Part shown: in pieces, positions 17,310 to 26,177 of the stretch
Layout: every line of letters begins with the position of its first letter
How positions within the stretch are numbered: the first letter of the stretch is position 1
NCBI GenBank assembly: GCA_035561515.1
Contig: DATMXP010000054.1
Location: 45,961 to 109,960 of the forward strand
Direction of reading: 5' to 3'
DNA length: 64,000 bases
Source: Terriglobales bacterium
Lineage (GTDB): Bacteria > Acidobacteriota > Terriglobia > Terriglobales > Acidobacteriaceae
Position numbers and translations under genes: made by a program
Notes under the pieces: generated by a model
Told to the model about the DNA's origin: nothing
What the model saw: the letters and a program-made list of their open reading frames with translations, nothing else
The model's database searches: none

Positions 17310-19025
17310 ATGCACGCCGACATAGTTGCCCAAATCGCGATTGCCATTGTCGCCGCCACCATCTTCGCTTTTGTGGCCAAACTGCTGCGCCAGCCCGTGG
17401 TGCTTGGCTACATGGCCGCCGGACTGGTGATCGGACCCACCGAGGGCCTCGGCTGGATTTCCACCCGCGACATCGAAGAGATCTCCGAACTCGGCTTGAT
17501 CCTTCTGCTGTTCATGATCGGCCTGGAAATCGATCTGAAGAAGCTGAAGAAGGCAGGCGCGGCCGTCAGCGTCACCGGACTCACTCAGTTTGTCATCTGC
17601 TTCGGGCTAGGTCTGCTGGTCGCGCCGCTGCTCGGCTTCCGCTTCGGCCAGGGCAATTACGCGCCCATCTACTTCGCCGTTGCCGCCGCGCTTTCCAGCA
17701 CCATGATTGTCGTAAAGCTTCTTTACGACAAATTCGAACTCGATACGGTTGCCGGGCGCATCACGCTCGGGGTACTGGTCTTCCAGGATTTGTGGGCCAT
17801 TCTCTTTCTTGGCTTGCAAACAAATCTTGCGAATCCGTCCGTGGTGCCAATTGCTCTTTCGGTGGTCAAGGGTGTCGGGCTCGTTGGCTTCAGCCTTCTC
17901 GTCAGCCGGTTCGGACTGCCGGTCCTTTTCCGCTCCATCGCCAAACTGCCGGAACTCATGGTGATCGGCGCGCTTGGCTGGTGCTTCGGCATCTCCATGC
18001 TCGCGGCCAGGCTCGGACTTTCGCGCGAGATGGGAGCACTCATTGCCGGCGTTTCGATTTCCACCTTCCCCTACAACATGGACGTAATCGCCAAGGTCGT
18101 CAGCCTTCGCGACTTCTTCATCACGCTCTTTTTCGTTACGCTCGGCGCGCGTATTCCGCGCCCGACCACTGATATCTTCCTCACTGCCGTCGGCGCCAGC
18201 GGATTCCTGGTGCTCTCCCGCTTTCTCTCGGTTACGCCCGTTCTCGCGTCCTTGAAAATGGGCATGCGGACGAGTTTCATTCCCGCGCTTAATCTGTCGC
18301 AGATCAGCGAGTTCTCACTCGTCATTTGCGCGCTCGGCGTTGCCAGCGGACACATCGATAACCGTCTGCTCACGGTCATTGTGTACATGCTGGTGCTGAC
18401 CGCGGTCGGTTCCACGTACGCCATCATGAAGAACCATGAGATCTACGTGGCGCTGCGTCCAGTGTTGAAAAAACTCGGCATGCGCGATCTCGATGAAGAT
18501 CGGCGAGAGGCCTCGCGCGAGCACAGCAAGGAAATCCTGTTCCTCGGCTTCGCCCAGGACGCCAGCTCGCTTTTGCACGAACTGCTTGCCGTCAATCCGG
18601 CGCTGGCTGAGCGTATCTCGGTCGTGGATTTCAACCCAGAGGTGAAGCACGAACTCGACCGGCGTGGCATCGAGTGCGTGTACGGCGACATCGGCCACCT
18701 CGACACCCTGCTGCATGCCCACGTAATCAACTCCAAGGTGCTGGTGAGCACCATCCCCGACATGCTGCTGAAGGGAACCACCAACCACCGGCTCCTGCGG
18801 CAGTTACGCCGGCTTTCCCCCACGGCCAAAACCGTGGTGACTTCGCAAAAATTCGCCGAGGCCCAGAACCTTTACAAGCTCGGAGCCACATTCGTGTACC
18901 TGCCGCGCCTGATGAGCGTCCGCGAACTGCGCGACGTGGTGCTCTCCGCACTCGATAGCGACCTGGAAGAGACACGCCAGCGCGCCATGGCCGAAATCGA
19001 GGTGCGGGCGGAAGTCCTGCCATAA
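17310..19025 (+). CDS. KefB-type monovalent cation:proton antiporter (CPA2) with TrkA-N domain
   Basis: A 571-residue membrane transporter. Residues 1-375 hold about 12 helices of the Na+/H+ exchanger fold (AKLLRQPVVLGYMAAGLVIGP, LGLILLLFMIGLEIDLKKLK). Residues 405-525 form a Rossmann-type RCK/TrkA-N domain (EILFLGFAQDASSLLHEL, then VVDFNPEVKHELDRRG) that would gate transport by binding NAD(H) or nucleotides. The family exports K+ or Na+ in exchange for protons. ATG 17310 is chosen because AGGA lies 9 nt upstream; the GTG at 17304 would be too close. Confidence 0.87.
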   Translation: MHADIVAQIAIAIVAATIFAFVAKLLRQPVVLGYMAAGLVIGPTEGLGWISTRDIEEISELGLILLLFMIGLEIDLKKLKKAGAAVSVTGLTQFVICFGLGLLVAPLLGFRFGQGNYAPIYFAVAAALSSTMIVVKLLYDKFELDTVAGRITLGVLVFQDLWAILFLGLQTNLANPSVVPIALSVVKGVGLVGFSLLVSRFGLPVLFRSIAKLPELMVIGALGWCFGISMLAARLGLSREMGALIAGVSISTFPYNMDVIAKVVSLRDFFITLFFVTLGARIPRPTTDIFLTAVGASGFLVLSRFLSVTPVLASLKMGMRTSFIPALNLSQISEFSLVICALGVASGHIDNRLLTVIVYMLVLTAVGSTYAIMKNHEIYVALRPVLKKLGMRDLDEDRREASREHSKEILFLGFAQDASSLLHELLAVNPALAERISVVDFNPEVKHELDRRGIECVYGDIGHLDTLLHAHVINSKVLVSTIPDMLLKGTTNHRLLRQLRRLSPTAKTVVTSQKFAEAQNLYKLGATFVYLPRLMSVRELRDVVLSALDSDLEETRQRAMAEIEVRAEVLP

Positions 19026-19389
19026 CGCCGGCAGGTAGGGATTCTGTGACCTTGTTTCTGTTTGGGCCAGACACTCTTGTCCGCGCCTTTGTCTTTGCAT
19101 TCGCCTGAGAAAAGCAAAACACTTCCGTCTCACCACTGCACCAGTTCGCGCAGCGGACGTCATTCATTAGCCCCGGGTGGAGCGCGTGTTCTTTACGCGC
19201 GTAACCCGGGGTATCGAGCGTAAACATCTGTCAGAGGCGGTGCGAAGCACCGCAATGGGCCCGCTCCCCGAAATGCGTGATGACGGAAACTGCCCCACTT
19301 CCACAACGGCAACCCAAATCCCTAAATTCCCGTTTCAGCTATAGTCTGAACGGACATTAGACAGAAGACAGACTTGGTAGAGGTGCTAT
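19026..19389. other. Intergenic region with two hairpins
   Basis: No gene seen. It contains the long hairpin listed at 19171-19211 and a shorter very stable hairpin at 19237-19253 (GCGGTGC, loop GAA, GCACCGC). One or both may terminate the antiporter transcript or belong to dispersed palindromic elements. Confidence 0.4.
19171..19211. repeat. Long imperfect palindrome
   Basis: Outer arms CCCCGGGT (19171-19178) and ACCCGGGG (19204-19211) enclose inner arms GCGCGT (19182-19187) and ACGCGC (19195-19200) around a loop with TTCTTT. It looks like a REP-type palindromic unit rather than a terminator because no T tract follows. Confidence 0.5.
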
Positions 19390-19659
19390 ATGCCGGTCGC
19401 TGTTGTGTATCGACCACCTGCGATAACTGCCGAACAGTACAGGGCAAGTTGGAGTCAAGGTACGCCAGTCGCGGTGCCTGATGGGCTGTTGTTTCATGCT
19501 GGTATTGGAGAAGGCGAACAATTTTTCACTGTTACTGTTTGGAGAGATCGCGAAACCTACTATGCATTTGTCCCCAAGTTCAAACAAGCAATGAATGAAC
19601 AGGGGCTTGTCTTCGGTGAGCCGGTGATTCTGGATGTTCTCCATTACATCAAGCCGTGA
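19390..19659 (+). CDS. Small hypothetical protein (alpha/beta-barrel-like)
   Basis: An 89-residue protein starting MPVAVVYRPPAITAEQYRAS. The pattern of a strand, an amphipathic helix containing ITAEQYRASW, and strands FFTVTVWRDRETYYAF resembles small dimeric alpha/beta-barrel proteins that act on volatile or quinone-like compounds. The match is structural and weak. GAGG lies 6 nt before the ATG. Codon use is AT-richer than in neighbouring genes, and a palindromic repeat follows at 19722, so this may be acquired DNA. Confidence 0.5.
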   Translation: MPVAVVYRPPAITAEQYRASWSQGTPVAVPDGLLFHAGIGEGEQFFTVTVWRDRETYYAFVPKFKQAMNEQGLVFGEPVILDVLHYIKP

Positions 19660-19721
19660 AGTGGAATCCGCTGCTATCGGCTGGTGGCCACCTAACGACG
19701 CGTGGCAACAATAACGTTGAT

Positions 19722-19775
19722 TCGGTGGGTGCCCCACCCTTTAGCCTTCTTTTGGCGTAAGGGTGGGGTTAGACG
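19722..19775. repeat. Dispersed palindromic repeat, copy 1
   Basis: Contains TCGGTGGGTGCCCCACCC, then TTTAGCC, a short variable loop, and GGCGTAAGGGTGGGG. The arms CCCCACCCTT (19732-19741) and AAGGGTGGGG (19759-19768) are perfectly complementary. Copies 2 and 3 lie at 20501 and 21697, each just downstream of a gene. Confidence 0.8.
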
Positions 19776-19904
19776 AACTCTCACCCTGAGATCTGTATCA
19801 CATCCGTCCTTCTCACTGTCCCGTTATCCTGTGCTGTGCCCTCTCGTCTCAGGCGCTACCAAGCGGCGACAGTGATTGAGGTGCCACAAATCGAAGACAG
19901 ATCA

Positions 19905-20492
19905 ATGTACAAACGGCTAAAACTCATAGTTCCAATTGTCCAGGTGTTAGCGGTGCTGGTTTTATTGTGGGCCAAACATTGGGAGAGCCTTACGATTTAT
20001 CAAACCTATGTAGCACCCACAGAACGCATAATCAGGGCGGTAAACATTCCTCTTGTCTTTGCTTGGTACCCCATTCTCTGGCTGCTTGAACACGCAAGTC
20101 CATACTTATCACCCGAGGGTGGAGCACCGCTGATCCTCGGAATAATTGTGTTCGGGTTAATTCTTGTTTTAAGCATTGCACTATTTTGGTACTTCGTGGT
20201 CACTGAAATTGAGCTGAGAAAGCAAGGAAAGAGCCTGTTGAAATTTCCTGATTGGTTCAGAGAGCTGGCAGTGGCAGTTGGTCTGTTCGGCTTCGGAATC
20301 GGCGCTATTGTCTGTGCCATTACCGATCAGCAATCGCGACTGTGGATGCATTTCGGCGGAATTAACTTTGGGATAGCCCTTGTGATCCTTCCGCCACTGA
20401 TCCTTCTTGTTTGGGCGGTTGTGTTAATCGGAATATCTATTCATGATTTCATCGGATTTCTAAGAATCGCGGCTGGCCCAGCCAAACAATAA
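19905..20492 (+). CDS. Hypothetical membrane protein
   Basis: A 195-residue protein with about four strong hydrophobic segments: IVPIVQVLAVLVLLWA near the N-terminus, LILGIIVFGLILVLSIALFW, AVGLFGFGIGAIVCAI and LVILPPLILLVWAVVLIGIS. I do not recognise a family. ATG 19905 is preferred over a GTG at 19836, although neither has a strong RBS. The gene is AT-richer than the window average and lies between palindromic repeat copies 1 and 2. Confidence 0.5.
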   Translation: MYKRLKLIVPIVQVLAVLVLLWAKHWESLTIYQTYVAPTERIIRAVNIPLVFAWYPILWLLEHASPYLSPEGGAPLILGIIVFGLILVLSIALFWYFVVTEIELRKQGKSLLKFPDWFRELAVAVGLFGFGIGAIVCAITDQQSRLWMHFGGINFGIALVILPPLILLVWAVVLIGISIHDFIGFLRIAAGPAKQ

Positions 20493-20500
20493 CGCAGACT

Positions 20501-20553
20501 CGGTGGGTGCCCCACCCTTTAGCCTTCTTTTGGCGCAAGGGTGGAGTTAGATG
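20501..20553. repeat. Dispersed palindromic repeat, copy 2
   Basis: Nearly identical to copy 1 (CGGTGGGTGCCCCACCC, TTTAGCCTTCTTTTGGCG, AAGGGTGGAGTTAGA). The right arm has one A in place of G. It begins 9 bp after the stop of the gene at 19905. Confidence 0.8.
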
Positions 20554-20618
20554 AGCCCTTCAAAAATTCGTTGCGTTAATCACCCCCGGCGGTATGCTCT
20601 GCGAAGCAACACCGTTTT

Positions 20619-21659
20619 GTGAAGAACACCCGAATCGTCGTAACGCATTACGGCGGGCCCGATGCGCTTCAAGTCATAGAGGAAGATTGTCCCGAACCGA
20701 AGCGCGGTGAAGTCCGGGTGCGTGTGCTGGCTGCCGGTGTTTCTCTCCCCGACGTCATGGCCCGCGAGGGTATTCACCCTGAAACTCCGCGCGTTCCTTA
20801 CACACCTGGTTGGGACCTGGTTGGTGTCGTCGATAAACTCGGCGAAGGCGTATCTGGCGTCGAAGTTGGCGGCACGGTCGCGGCCATGCCAATTAGCGGC
20901 GCTTATACGGAGTTTCTCTGCCTGAAAGGAAGTGAACTGGTTGCGGTGCCCGCCGGGTTGGATCCTGCCGAGGCCGTAAGCCTGGTGCTGAACTACATCA
21001 CCGCCTACCAGATGATGCATCGTTCCGCACCGGTCCGTGCCGGCCAACGCGTGCTGATTCACGGCGCTTCGGGCGGAGTCGGCACCGCGCTTTTGCAGCT
21101 CGGACGCCTTGTCGGCCTTGAGATGTACGGCACGTGTTCGTCGCGAGGAGCGGCCACGGTATCTGAGCTTGGTGGCGTTCCGATCGATTACCGCACGCAG
21201 GACTTCGTTCAGGAAGTCCAGAAACTCACGCCGCCCGGAGTAGATGTCGTTTACGAAAGTCTTGGCGGCACGCACATCTGGCTTTCGCGTAAAGCCCTTC
21301 GCCGCGGAGGAACCGTCGTCGCCTACGGCCTCACTGGAGAGTTAAGCGGCGGACGATTAGCGTCGGGCCGTTCCGGCGGACGCCATCCTTACCGTGCGTT
21401 GGCCATCTTTGGCGTGTTTATCGCCGCGGGATATCTGTTCCCGGGCCGCAAGCGCGTAGTCCCGTACAGCATCCAGACGTTGAAGCGGGTAAAGCCTGAG
21501 CAGTTTCGGGATGACCTGACGACTCTGTTTGGACTGCTTGCCCGGCACGAGATAAAGCCGATCATCGCAAGAAGACTTCCGCTGGTGGAAGCAAGACAAG
21601 CGCACGAATTACTCGGTAAAGGCGGAGTTACCGGCAAGATCGTGCTGCTGTGTAAGTGA
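20619..21659 (+). CDS. Medium-chain dehydrogenase/reductase, quinone oxidoreductase-like
   Basis: A 346-residue MDR-superfamily protein without the catalytic zinc ligands. A GroES-like domain (about 1-125) is followed by a Rossmann domain with the NADPH loop VLIHGASGGVGTALLQLG (about 145-162). The opening VTHYGGPDALQVIEEDCPEP and LGEGVSGVEVGGTVAAM are typical of zeta-crystallin/Qor proteins, which reduce quinones or enones with NADPH. GTG 20619 is the start. It lies between repeat copies 2 and 3 with no obvious operon partner. Confidence 0.82.
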   Translation: MKNTRIVVTHYGGPDALQVIEEDCPEPKRGEVRVRVLAAGVSLPDVMAREGIHPETPRVPYTPGWDLVGVVDKLGEGVSGVEVGGTVAAMPISGAYTEFLCLKGSELVAVPAGLDPAEAVSLVLNYITAYQMMHRSAPVRAGQRVLIHGASGGVGTALLQLGRLVGLEMYGTCSSRGAATVSELGGVPIDYRTQDFVQEVQKLTPPGVDVVYESLGGTHIWLSRKALRRGGTVVAYGLTGELSGGRLASGRSGGRHPYRALAIFGVFIAAGYLFPGRKRVVPYSIQTLKRVKPEQFRDDLTTLFGLLARHEIKPIIARRLPLVEARQAHELLGKGGVTGKIVLLCK

Positions 21660-21696
21660 AATGTGCGGGTGGCGCGGTCAAACAAGAACGTTAAGC

Positions 21697-21750
21697 TCGG
21701 TGGGTGCCCCATCCTTTAGCCGCGGAGCGGCGTAAGGGTGGGGTCAGGCG
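21697..21750. repeat. Dispersed palindromic repeat, copy 3
   Basis: Same outer sequence as copies 1 and 2 (CTCGGTGGGTGCCCCATCC, TTTAGCC, GGCGTAAGGGTGGGG). The loop is different (GCGGAGC), and one arm mismatch is present. Conserved arms around a variable loop suggest that the structure is what is maintained. Confidence 0.75.
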
Positions 21751-21870
21751 GACTCACCCCACCACAGAGCTAACGCAAATGCTGGCAGCCAGTTGTTTTC
21801 AAATTACCCAATTACCAAATCACCAACTTACCAATTGCTCTTTCCCATTTCGGCACAACCCTCTCCGAAA

Positions 21871-22335
21871 CGTGTCAAGGGGGTCACCGCACCCTTTTCC
21901 CTGCATCTCACTGAAAACACTCGCAAAATTAATTTCAAAACCTTGGCATGATGCCCACTCCCAAATTGCTATCCTGAAAATGTAGGTGGTGAAGACAAAT
22001 TTTGTTTTTGTTTTGTCATTCTGAGGTGCAGCCGAAGAACCTCTGTACTTGGGTTTTGAAGCGGAAGGGGAAGAATCCCTCTAGTCACCACCGACTCTTC
22101 AGGAGGAGAGCTTTTGCCGATAACCAACGACTAAGGACTAACGACTGGCCTCTTCTAACTCCTTTGTTTTCATATATGCGCCGTGTAACTCCTTTGCTTT
22201 CATATACAGATTCTCCATATATGAAAACAAAGGGCTTATAAATCCTTTGGAATCATATATGTAGAGCCCGTCGCACGTGTAACCGCTTTGTTTTCTTATA
22301 TAAAGGCAAAACAGGGGGGAGGGGGTCCCCCCTGA
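21871..22335. repeat. Composite intergenic repeat, copy A
   Basis: A 450-bp non-coding module shared with the right end of the window (63390-63840). In order it has: GTGTCAAGGGGGTC; GGCATGATGCCC followed by CCCAAATTGCTAT and CTGAAAATGTAGGTGGT (21945-21990); GTCATTCTGAGGTGCAGCC, GAAGAACCTCTGTACTTG (22015-22052); an AGGAGAG...CCGATAACC segment; several copies of CCTTTGTTTTCATATATG (22161, 22190, inverted at 22216, and degenerate at 22243 and 22284); and a final GGGGGAGGGGGTCCCCCC. No protein is encoded. Confidence 0.75.
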
Positions 22336-22341
22336 AACGAA

Positions 22342-24642
22342 TCAGAACCCGAACAGGTACGACGTCTTTATGTAGAAGTAGTCGCCCAGTGCCGAGCGGT
22401 CCAGCGGAGAATTCTTCTGGCGGTTGTAGCCGACGAACAGGGCGCTGCGGGCGGTGAAGTCGTAGGCGAAGAGGGAATTTACGCTGACGTTGTGGCCGTG
22501 CCGGTCCTGGAAGTACTGTGTCAGAACCCTGGCGCGCATCTTCGGCGTGAACTGGTACGTTAGCCGCGAGATCAGGTAATCGCGATTCTGATAGAACTGG
22601 CCGGTGTGTAGCCATTCGCGCACCCGCACCGCGCCGGCCTCCAGGCGTGCTTTGCCTCCGAGCCGGATATTCGAACGCAGTTCATACGTCTTGTGGTGGC
22701 CGTAGAAAAACTCCTCGAACTGCGCGGTCTTTCCCCACTCGTGGCGAAACAGTAGATACACCGCCCGGTTCCGGTTGGTTTCGAGCTCGAACTTCCATTG
22801 TGGCGTGGTGTAAATGCGCGTCGGACACAGTGATGTCCTGGTCGCGCAGTCGACCGGTTGAAAGTCGGAAGTGAACTGGTTGTAGCGAACGCGATCGTAC
22901 CGGTGCTCGAAGCGCACGGTCCAGAAGTTCTTTAGTTGCGCGTAAGTCCAGACGTCAGCACCGGAGTCTTCCAGTGCGCCGCTGGTATTGTTCGCCTCGT
23001 CGTAGTTCACTCCGGTGAAAATCTGGCGAATGCCGAATCGGTTGATGAAGGGCTTATATTCCGCGCCCATCCATCCCGACCAGCGGTCAACCTCCGGCTC
23101 GAAACCGGTATGGCTCAGATCGGTCTTTCGGCCAAGCAGTTTCGCGCCCGTCTCGTATTCGAAGCTTTCGGTGTTGTATTCGAATTCCGACTGGAAGCCC
23201 ACGTGTTGCCAGTCAACGCCGGGATTCGCCGAATTCAGGTTCACCATGAACTGCGAGTTCCAGTTGGTGTTCTCGCCCTTGAGCAGGTGCAGATCGACAC
23301 CGTGCGAGCTCTCGCGCTGTCCCACGCTGCCCGGCTTCTGCATGCGGTTCACGCTAATCAGTCCGACAGCGGATTTCTCGAAGATCTTGCGCTGGACGCG
23401 CATGACGCCGAAGAAACCGCCCGGAGCGATCTTCTGCTGGCCGTCCTGCGGATCGACGTAGGTCTCTTCCTGCGTGAGCGCCTGAAGTGCACCGATCGTC
23501 CATGAGCCGGATTGTCCAGTGATCTTGCCGCCCTCAAGGATGCGCTGCGGTTCGCCGTTGGGAAGCACGGAACCAATGCGGCGCGAGAAGAAGAGCTTCA
23601 TCGGCGTCTCGAAGTAGTTGGCGCCTTCGGTGAAGAACTTACGCTTCTCGGGGAAGAAGATCTCGAAGCGGGAGATCTGTGCAGTGAACTCGTCGGCTTC
23701 GGTGTCGGCGAAGTCTGGATTCAGCGTGCCAACCGCGGTGAGGTTGGCCGTGAGTCCGTAGCGCACGTCGACACCCGCGGTTCCTTTGGCTCCGTCGAGT
23801 TCGGGTGTCCACGACGCGCGTCGATAGCCGGTGCTGAAGAAGGGGATTACTTCGAGGTTGCGTCCGACGCGAACGGATTCGAGTCCGGTCATATCGCCGG
23901 CCTTCGAGGGCTTCATCACGCCGTCGAAGCGAGTCACCGGAACCCAATACGCGCTCTCGTTCTTGCGGACGATGTCGCGGCTTACGTTCATGCCCCAATC
24001 CTGATTGGCAGCGCTGGAAATGCGGATGGACTTGAAGGGAATGGCCACTTCGACGGAGTATCCCCAGTCGTGCAGGGTGGCCGCGCTGTGCCAGATACCA
24101 TCCCAGGTTTCGTCGTAGCTTTCGAATCCATCGCCGCGTCCTTCATTAGCGAGTGCGTCGAACTGAATGCCGCGCGAGTTGATGCTGAAGAAGTATCCGG
24201 TACGACGATCATGGAAGGTATCGATGAAGATGTTGACGCTGTCAGACCCTGTGACGCCATCGTGCGCGCCGAGGCGGGCGACGATCTTCTCCGGTTCGCG
24301 GTCGAAGCACGTAAAGCCGAAGTAGATATTGTTCTCGTCGTAGAAGATGCGGACTTCGGTGCGCTCGCTGACGGGCTGGCCGAGATCGGGTGTGGTCTGG
24401 ATGAAGTCGGTAATTGGGGCTATTCGCTGCCAAGCAGGCTCGGTGAGGTTTCCGTCGATTTTGATTGAGGGTAAATCGAGTCGCTGAATCTGGACGGACT
24501 TGCGCGGGGCCTCGGAGCGGATCGGTTTGTTCTGGGCATATGCGACCAGAGAGGTCACCGCGAGCAGAATCGGCAGTAGTCGGCCAGATAGCACCGGGAG
24601 ATTATCAAAATCGGAGAGGCAGTGCGCAATGTTGTATGTCAC
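22342..24642 (-). CDS. Outer-membrane protein with CBM9-like N-domain and DUF5916 barrel
   Basis: A 766-residue exported protein. A signal peptide ends near LAVTSLVAYAQ. Residues about 50-240 form a carbohydrate-binding family 9-like domain (IKIDGNLTEPAWQRIAPI, TEVRIFYDENNIYFGFTCFD, then a DTFHDRRTGYFFSIN segment). The rest is a DUF5916 beta-barrel rich in aromatic and alternating residues that ends in F. Such proteins are common in Acidobacteriota and Bacteroidota; a role in binding or importing glycans or peptides is inferred only. The GTG at 24642 is uncertain; an in-frame GTG 16 codons in would still leave the signal peptide. Confidence 0.8.
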   Translation of the reverse strand: MTYNIAHCLSDFDNLPVLSGRLLPILLAVTSLVAYAQNKPIRSEAPRKSVQIQRLDLPSIKIDGNLTEPAWQRIAPITDFIQTTPDLGQPVSERTEVRIFYDENNIYFGFTCFDREPEKIVARLGAHDGVTGSDSVNIFIDTFHDRRTGYFFSINSRGIQFDALANEGRGDGFESYDETWDGIWHSAATLHDWGYSVEVAIPFKSIRISSAANQDWGMNVSRDIVRKNESAYWVPVTRFDGVMKPSKAGDMTGLESVRVGRNLEVIPFFSTGYRRASWTPELDGAKGTAGVDVRYGLTANLTAVGTLNPDFADTEADEFTAQISRFEIFFPEKRKFFTEGANYFETPMKLFFSRRIGSVLPNGEPQRILEGGKITGQSGSWTIGALQALTQEETYVDPQDGQQKIAPGGFFGVMRVQRKIFEKSAVGLISVNRMQKPGSVGQRESSHGVDLHLLKGENTNWNSQFMVNLNSANPGVDWQHVGFQSEFEYNTESFEYETGAKLLGRKTDLSHTGFEPEVDRWSGWMGAEYKPFINRFGIRQIFTGVNYDEANNTSGALEDSGADVWTYAQLKNFWTVRFEHRYDRVRYNQFTSDFQPVDCATRTSLCPTRIYTTPQWKFELETNRNRAVYLLFRHEWGKTAQFEEFFYGHHKTYELRSNIRLGGKARLEAGAVRVREWLHTGQFYQNRDYLISRLTYQFTPKMRARVLTQYFQDRHGHNVSVNSLFAYDFTARSALFVGYNRQKNSPLDRSALGDYFYIKTSYLFGF

Positions 24643-24751
24643 ATCCGAGCGTATTTGTGGAGATGTAGGGAGTGGAAGGGGGCGTTTCTTGGCGTCCGGC
24701 TAACGTGACTGCCTGTATTCGTTTGCGTTTCCGAGTAGTACTCTATGCGCA

Positions 24752-25078
24752 ATGACACCCGAACTGAAAACATTCCCGGATCTCCGGAGGAGTACGCGCG
24801 TGCCGCTACAGGTGTCGATTGAGGTGGAGGGAGATTTCGGCCATCCACTGAAAGGCACGACGGCTGTGGTGAACCTGCATGGCGCACTGATCATGATCGT
24901 GGACCCTCTGCCGGTTGGATCGCACATAAAGGTGACGGTGTACATCACCAGCAAGAGCGCGCTCGCGCGGGTGGTGTACGTGGCGCCGGATAATCCGCTG
25001 AAGGTCGGGATCGAACTGGAAAAACCGCAGAATATATGGGGTGTGCCGCTCCCTCCCGCCGATTGGGAAGAAGACTAG
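24752..25078 (+). CDS. PilZ-domain protein with altered c-di-GMP motif
   Basis: A 108-residue single PilZ domain. The RxxxR element is present as RRSTRVPL (about 12-19). The second motif, usually D/NxSxxG, reads VVNLHGALIM, so the serine and the final glycine are not in their normal places. The ending SKSALARVVYVAP and VGIELEKP fit the PilZ barrel. The domain normally binds cyclic di-GMP and controls motility or exopolysaccharide; binding here is doubtful. Start ATG 24752. It converges on etfA. Confidence 0.75.
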   Translation: MTPELKTFPDLRRSTRVPLQVSIEVEGDFGHPLKGTTAVVNLHGALIMIVDPLPVGSHIKVTVYITSKSALARVVYVAPDNPLKVGIELEKPQNIWGVPLPPADWEED

Positions 25079-25084
25079 CGGCGC

Positions 25085-25117
25085 AGTCCCACACCTGCGG
25101 CAGGCAGATGTGGGACT
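25085..25117. terminator. Hairpin between convergent PilZ and etfA genes
   Basis: Arms AGTCCCACA (25085-25093) and TGTGGGACT (25109-25117) with a further CCTGC/GCAGG pairing inside. No long T tract follows, so it is a probable bidirectional barrier rather than a canonical terminator. Confidence 0.4.
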
Positions 25118-25124
25118 ATTCGGT

Positions 25125-26105
25125 CTAAGCCTTCGCTTTCTTTACTTCCTCGATAAGTGGCGGAACGATATCGAACAGGTTGCCGACAACACCTACGTCG
25201 GCAATTTCAAAGATCGGCGCTTCGGCGTCCTTGTTCACGGCGACGATCGCGCGCGAGCCTTTCATTCCGACAATGTGCTGAATGGCACCGCTGATGCCAA
25301 GCGCGAAGTAGAGCTTGGGAGAAACGGTCTGGCCCGAGGAACCGATCTGGCGATCCATGGGCAGCCAACCGGCGTCGCAGATCGGACGCGATGCGGCGAT
25401 CTCTCCGCCGAGAGCATCAGCCAGTTGCTTGGCTAGATCGATGTTCTTCTGTTCCTTAATGCCGCGTCCGACGGCCACGATGATTTCCGCCTGGGTCAGA
25501 TCGACGGCCTGCTTGGCTTCCTTGAACGGCGCTTCCGGCTTGTTGCGGATGGAAGCGGCGTCGATGTTGACGTTCACGGTTTCGACGGGCGCAGCGGATC
25601 CGCCATCCTGGGCCTGATCACCGCGGAACGCGCCGGCCTGGAACGTGGCGAACCATGGAGCTTCGCAGGTGAAGGCGACGTCGGCCGCGAACTTGCCCTG
25701 GAACATCTGGCGGGTGAAGACGAGGCCATCACCTTCCTTGCGGTACCCGGTGCAGTCGCTGATCAACGTGCGTCCCAGTGCCGTCGTAAGTTGCGGGGCA
25801 AAGTCGCGGACCTGATATGTGTGCGGCATCAGGACGAGCTTGGGCTGCTTGTCGGTGATGAGCTGCTTGAGGGCGGCAACGTAGCCGTCGGGGGTGTAGG
25901 GTTCGAGCAAGTTGTTCTCGACCGCGTACACCTTCTGGAGCTTCTTGGCAGCGATTTCCGAAGCGATGCCAGAGATGCCGCTGCCGAGCACGGCCGCCTC
26001 AATGGGCCAGTTCATTTCGGCCGAGATGGCCTGTGCGGCGGTGATGGTTTCGTAGGAGACGCGGTTCAGCTTACCTTCGCGCTGCTCGATGATGACAAGA
26101 ATCAT
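25125..26105 (-). CDS. etfA: Electron transfer flavoprotein alpha subunit
   Basis: A 326-residue ETF alpha subunit. The N-terminal alpha/beta domain starts MILVIIEQREGKLNR. The C-terminal FAD domain carries SRPICDAGWLPMDRQIG, SSGQTVSPKLYFALGISG and AIQHIVGMKGSRAIVAVN, which hold the FAD. With EtfB it carries electrons from acyl-CoA and other dehydrogenases to the quinone pool. It is the last gene of an operon that begins with etfB, but two small membrane-protein genes separate the partners. Flavin-bifurcating versions cannot be excluded from the sequence. Confidence 0.93.
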   Translation of the reverse strand: MILVIIEQREGKLNRVSYETITAAQAISAEMNWPIEAAVLGSGISGIASEIAAKKLQKVYAVENNLLEPYTPDGYVAALKQLITDKQPKLVLMPHTYQVRDFAPQLTTALGRTLISDCTGYRKEGDGLVFTRQMFQGKFAADVAFTCEAPWFATFQAGAFRGDQAQDGGSAAPVETVNVNIDAASIRNKPEAPFKEAKQAVDLTQAEIIVAVGRGIKEQKNIDLAKQLADALGGEIAASRPICDAGWLPMDRQIGSSGQTVSPKLYFALGISGAIQHIVGMKGSRAIVAVNKDAEAPIFEIADVGVVGNLFDIVPPLIEEVKKAKA

Positions 26106-26177
26106 GATGTATTCGTCCGCGAAACAAATTTAACTGCTCCGCGGCGAATGCATCGACCGCGGCACGACTGATCCCAA

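Noticed and set aside
22155..22300. Repeated CCTTTGTTTTCATATATG units resembling a CRISPR array
   Set aside because: Units are irregularly spaced, occur in both orientations, have no constant-length spacers, and no cas genes are nearby.
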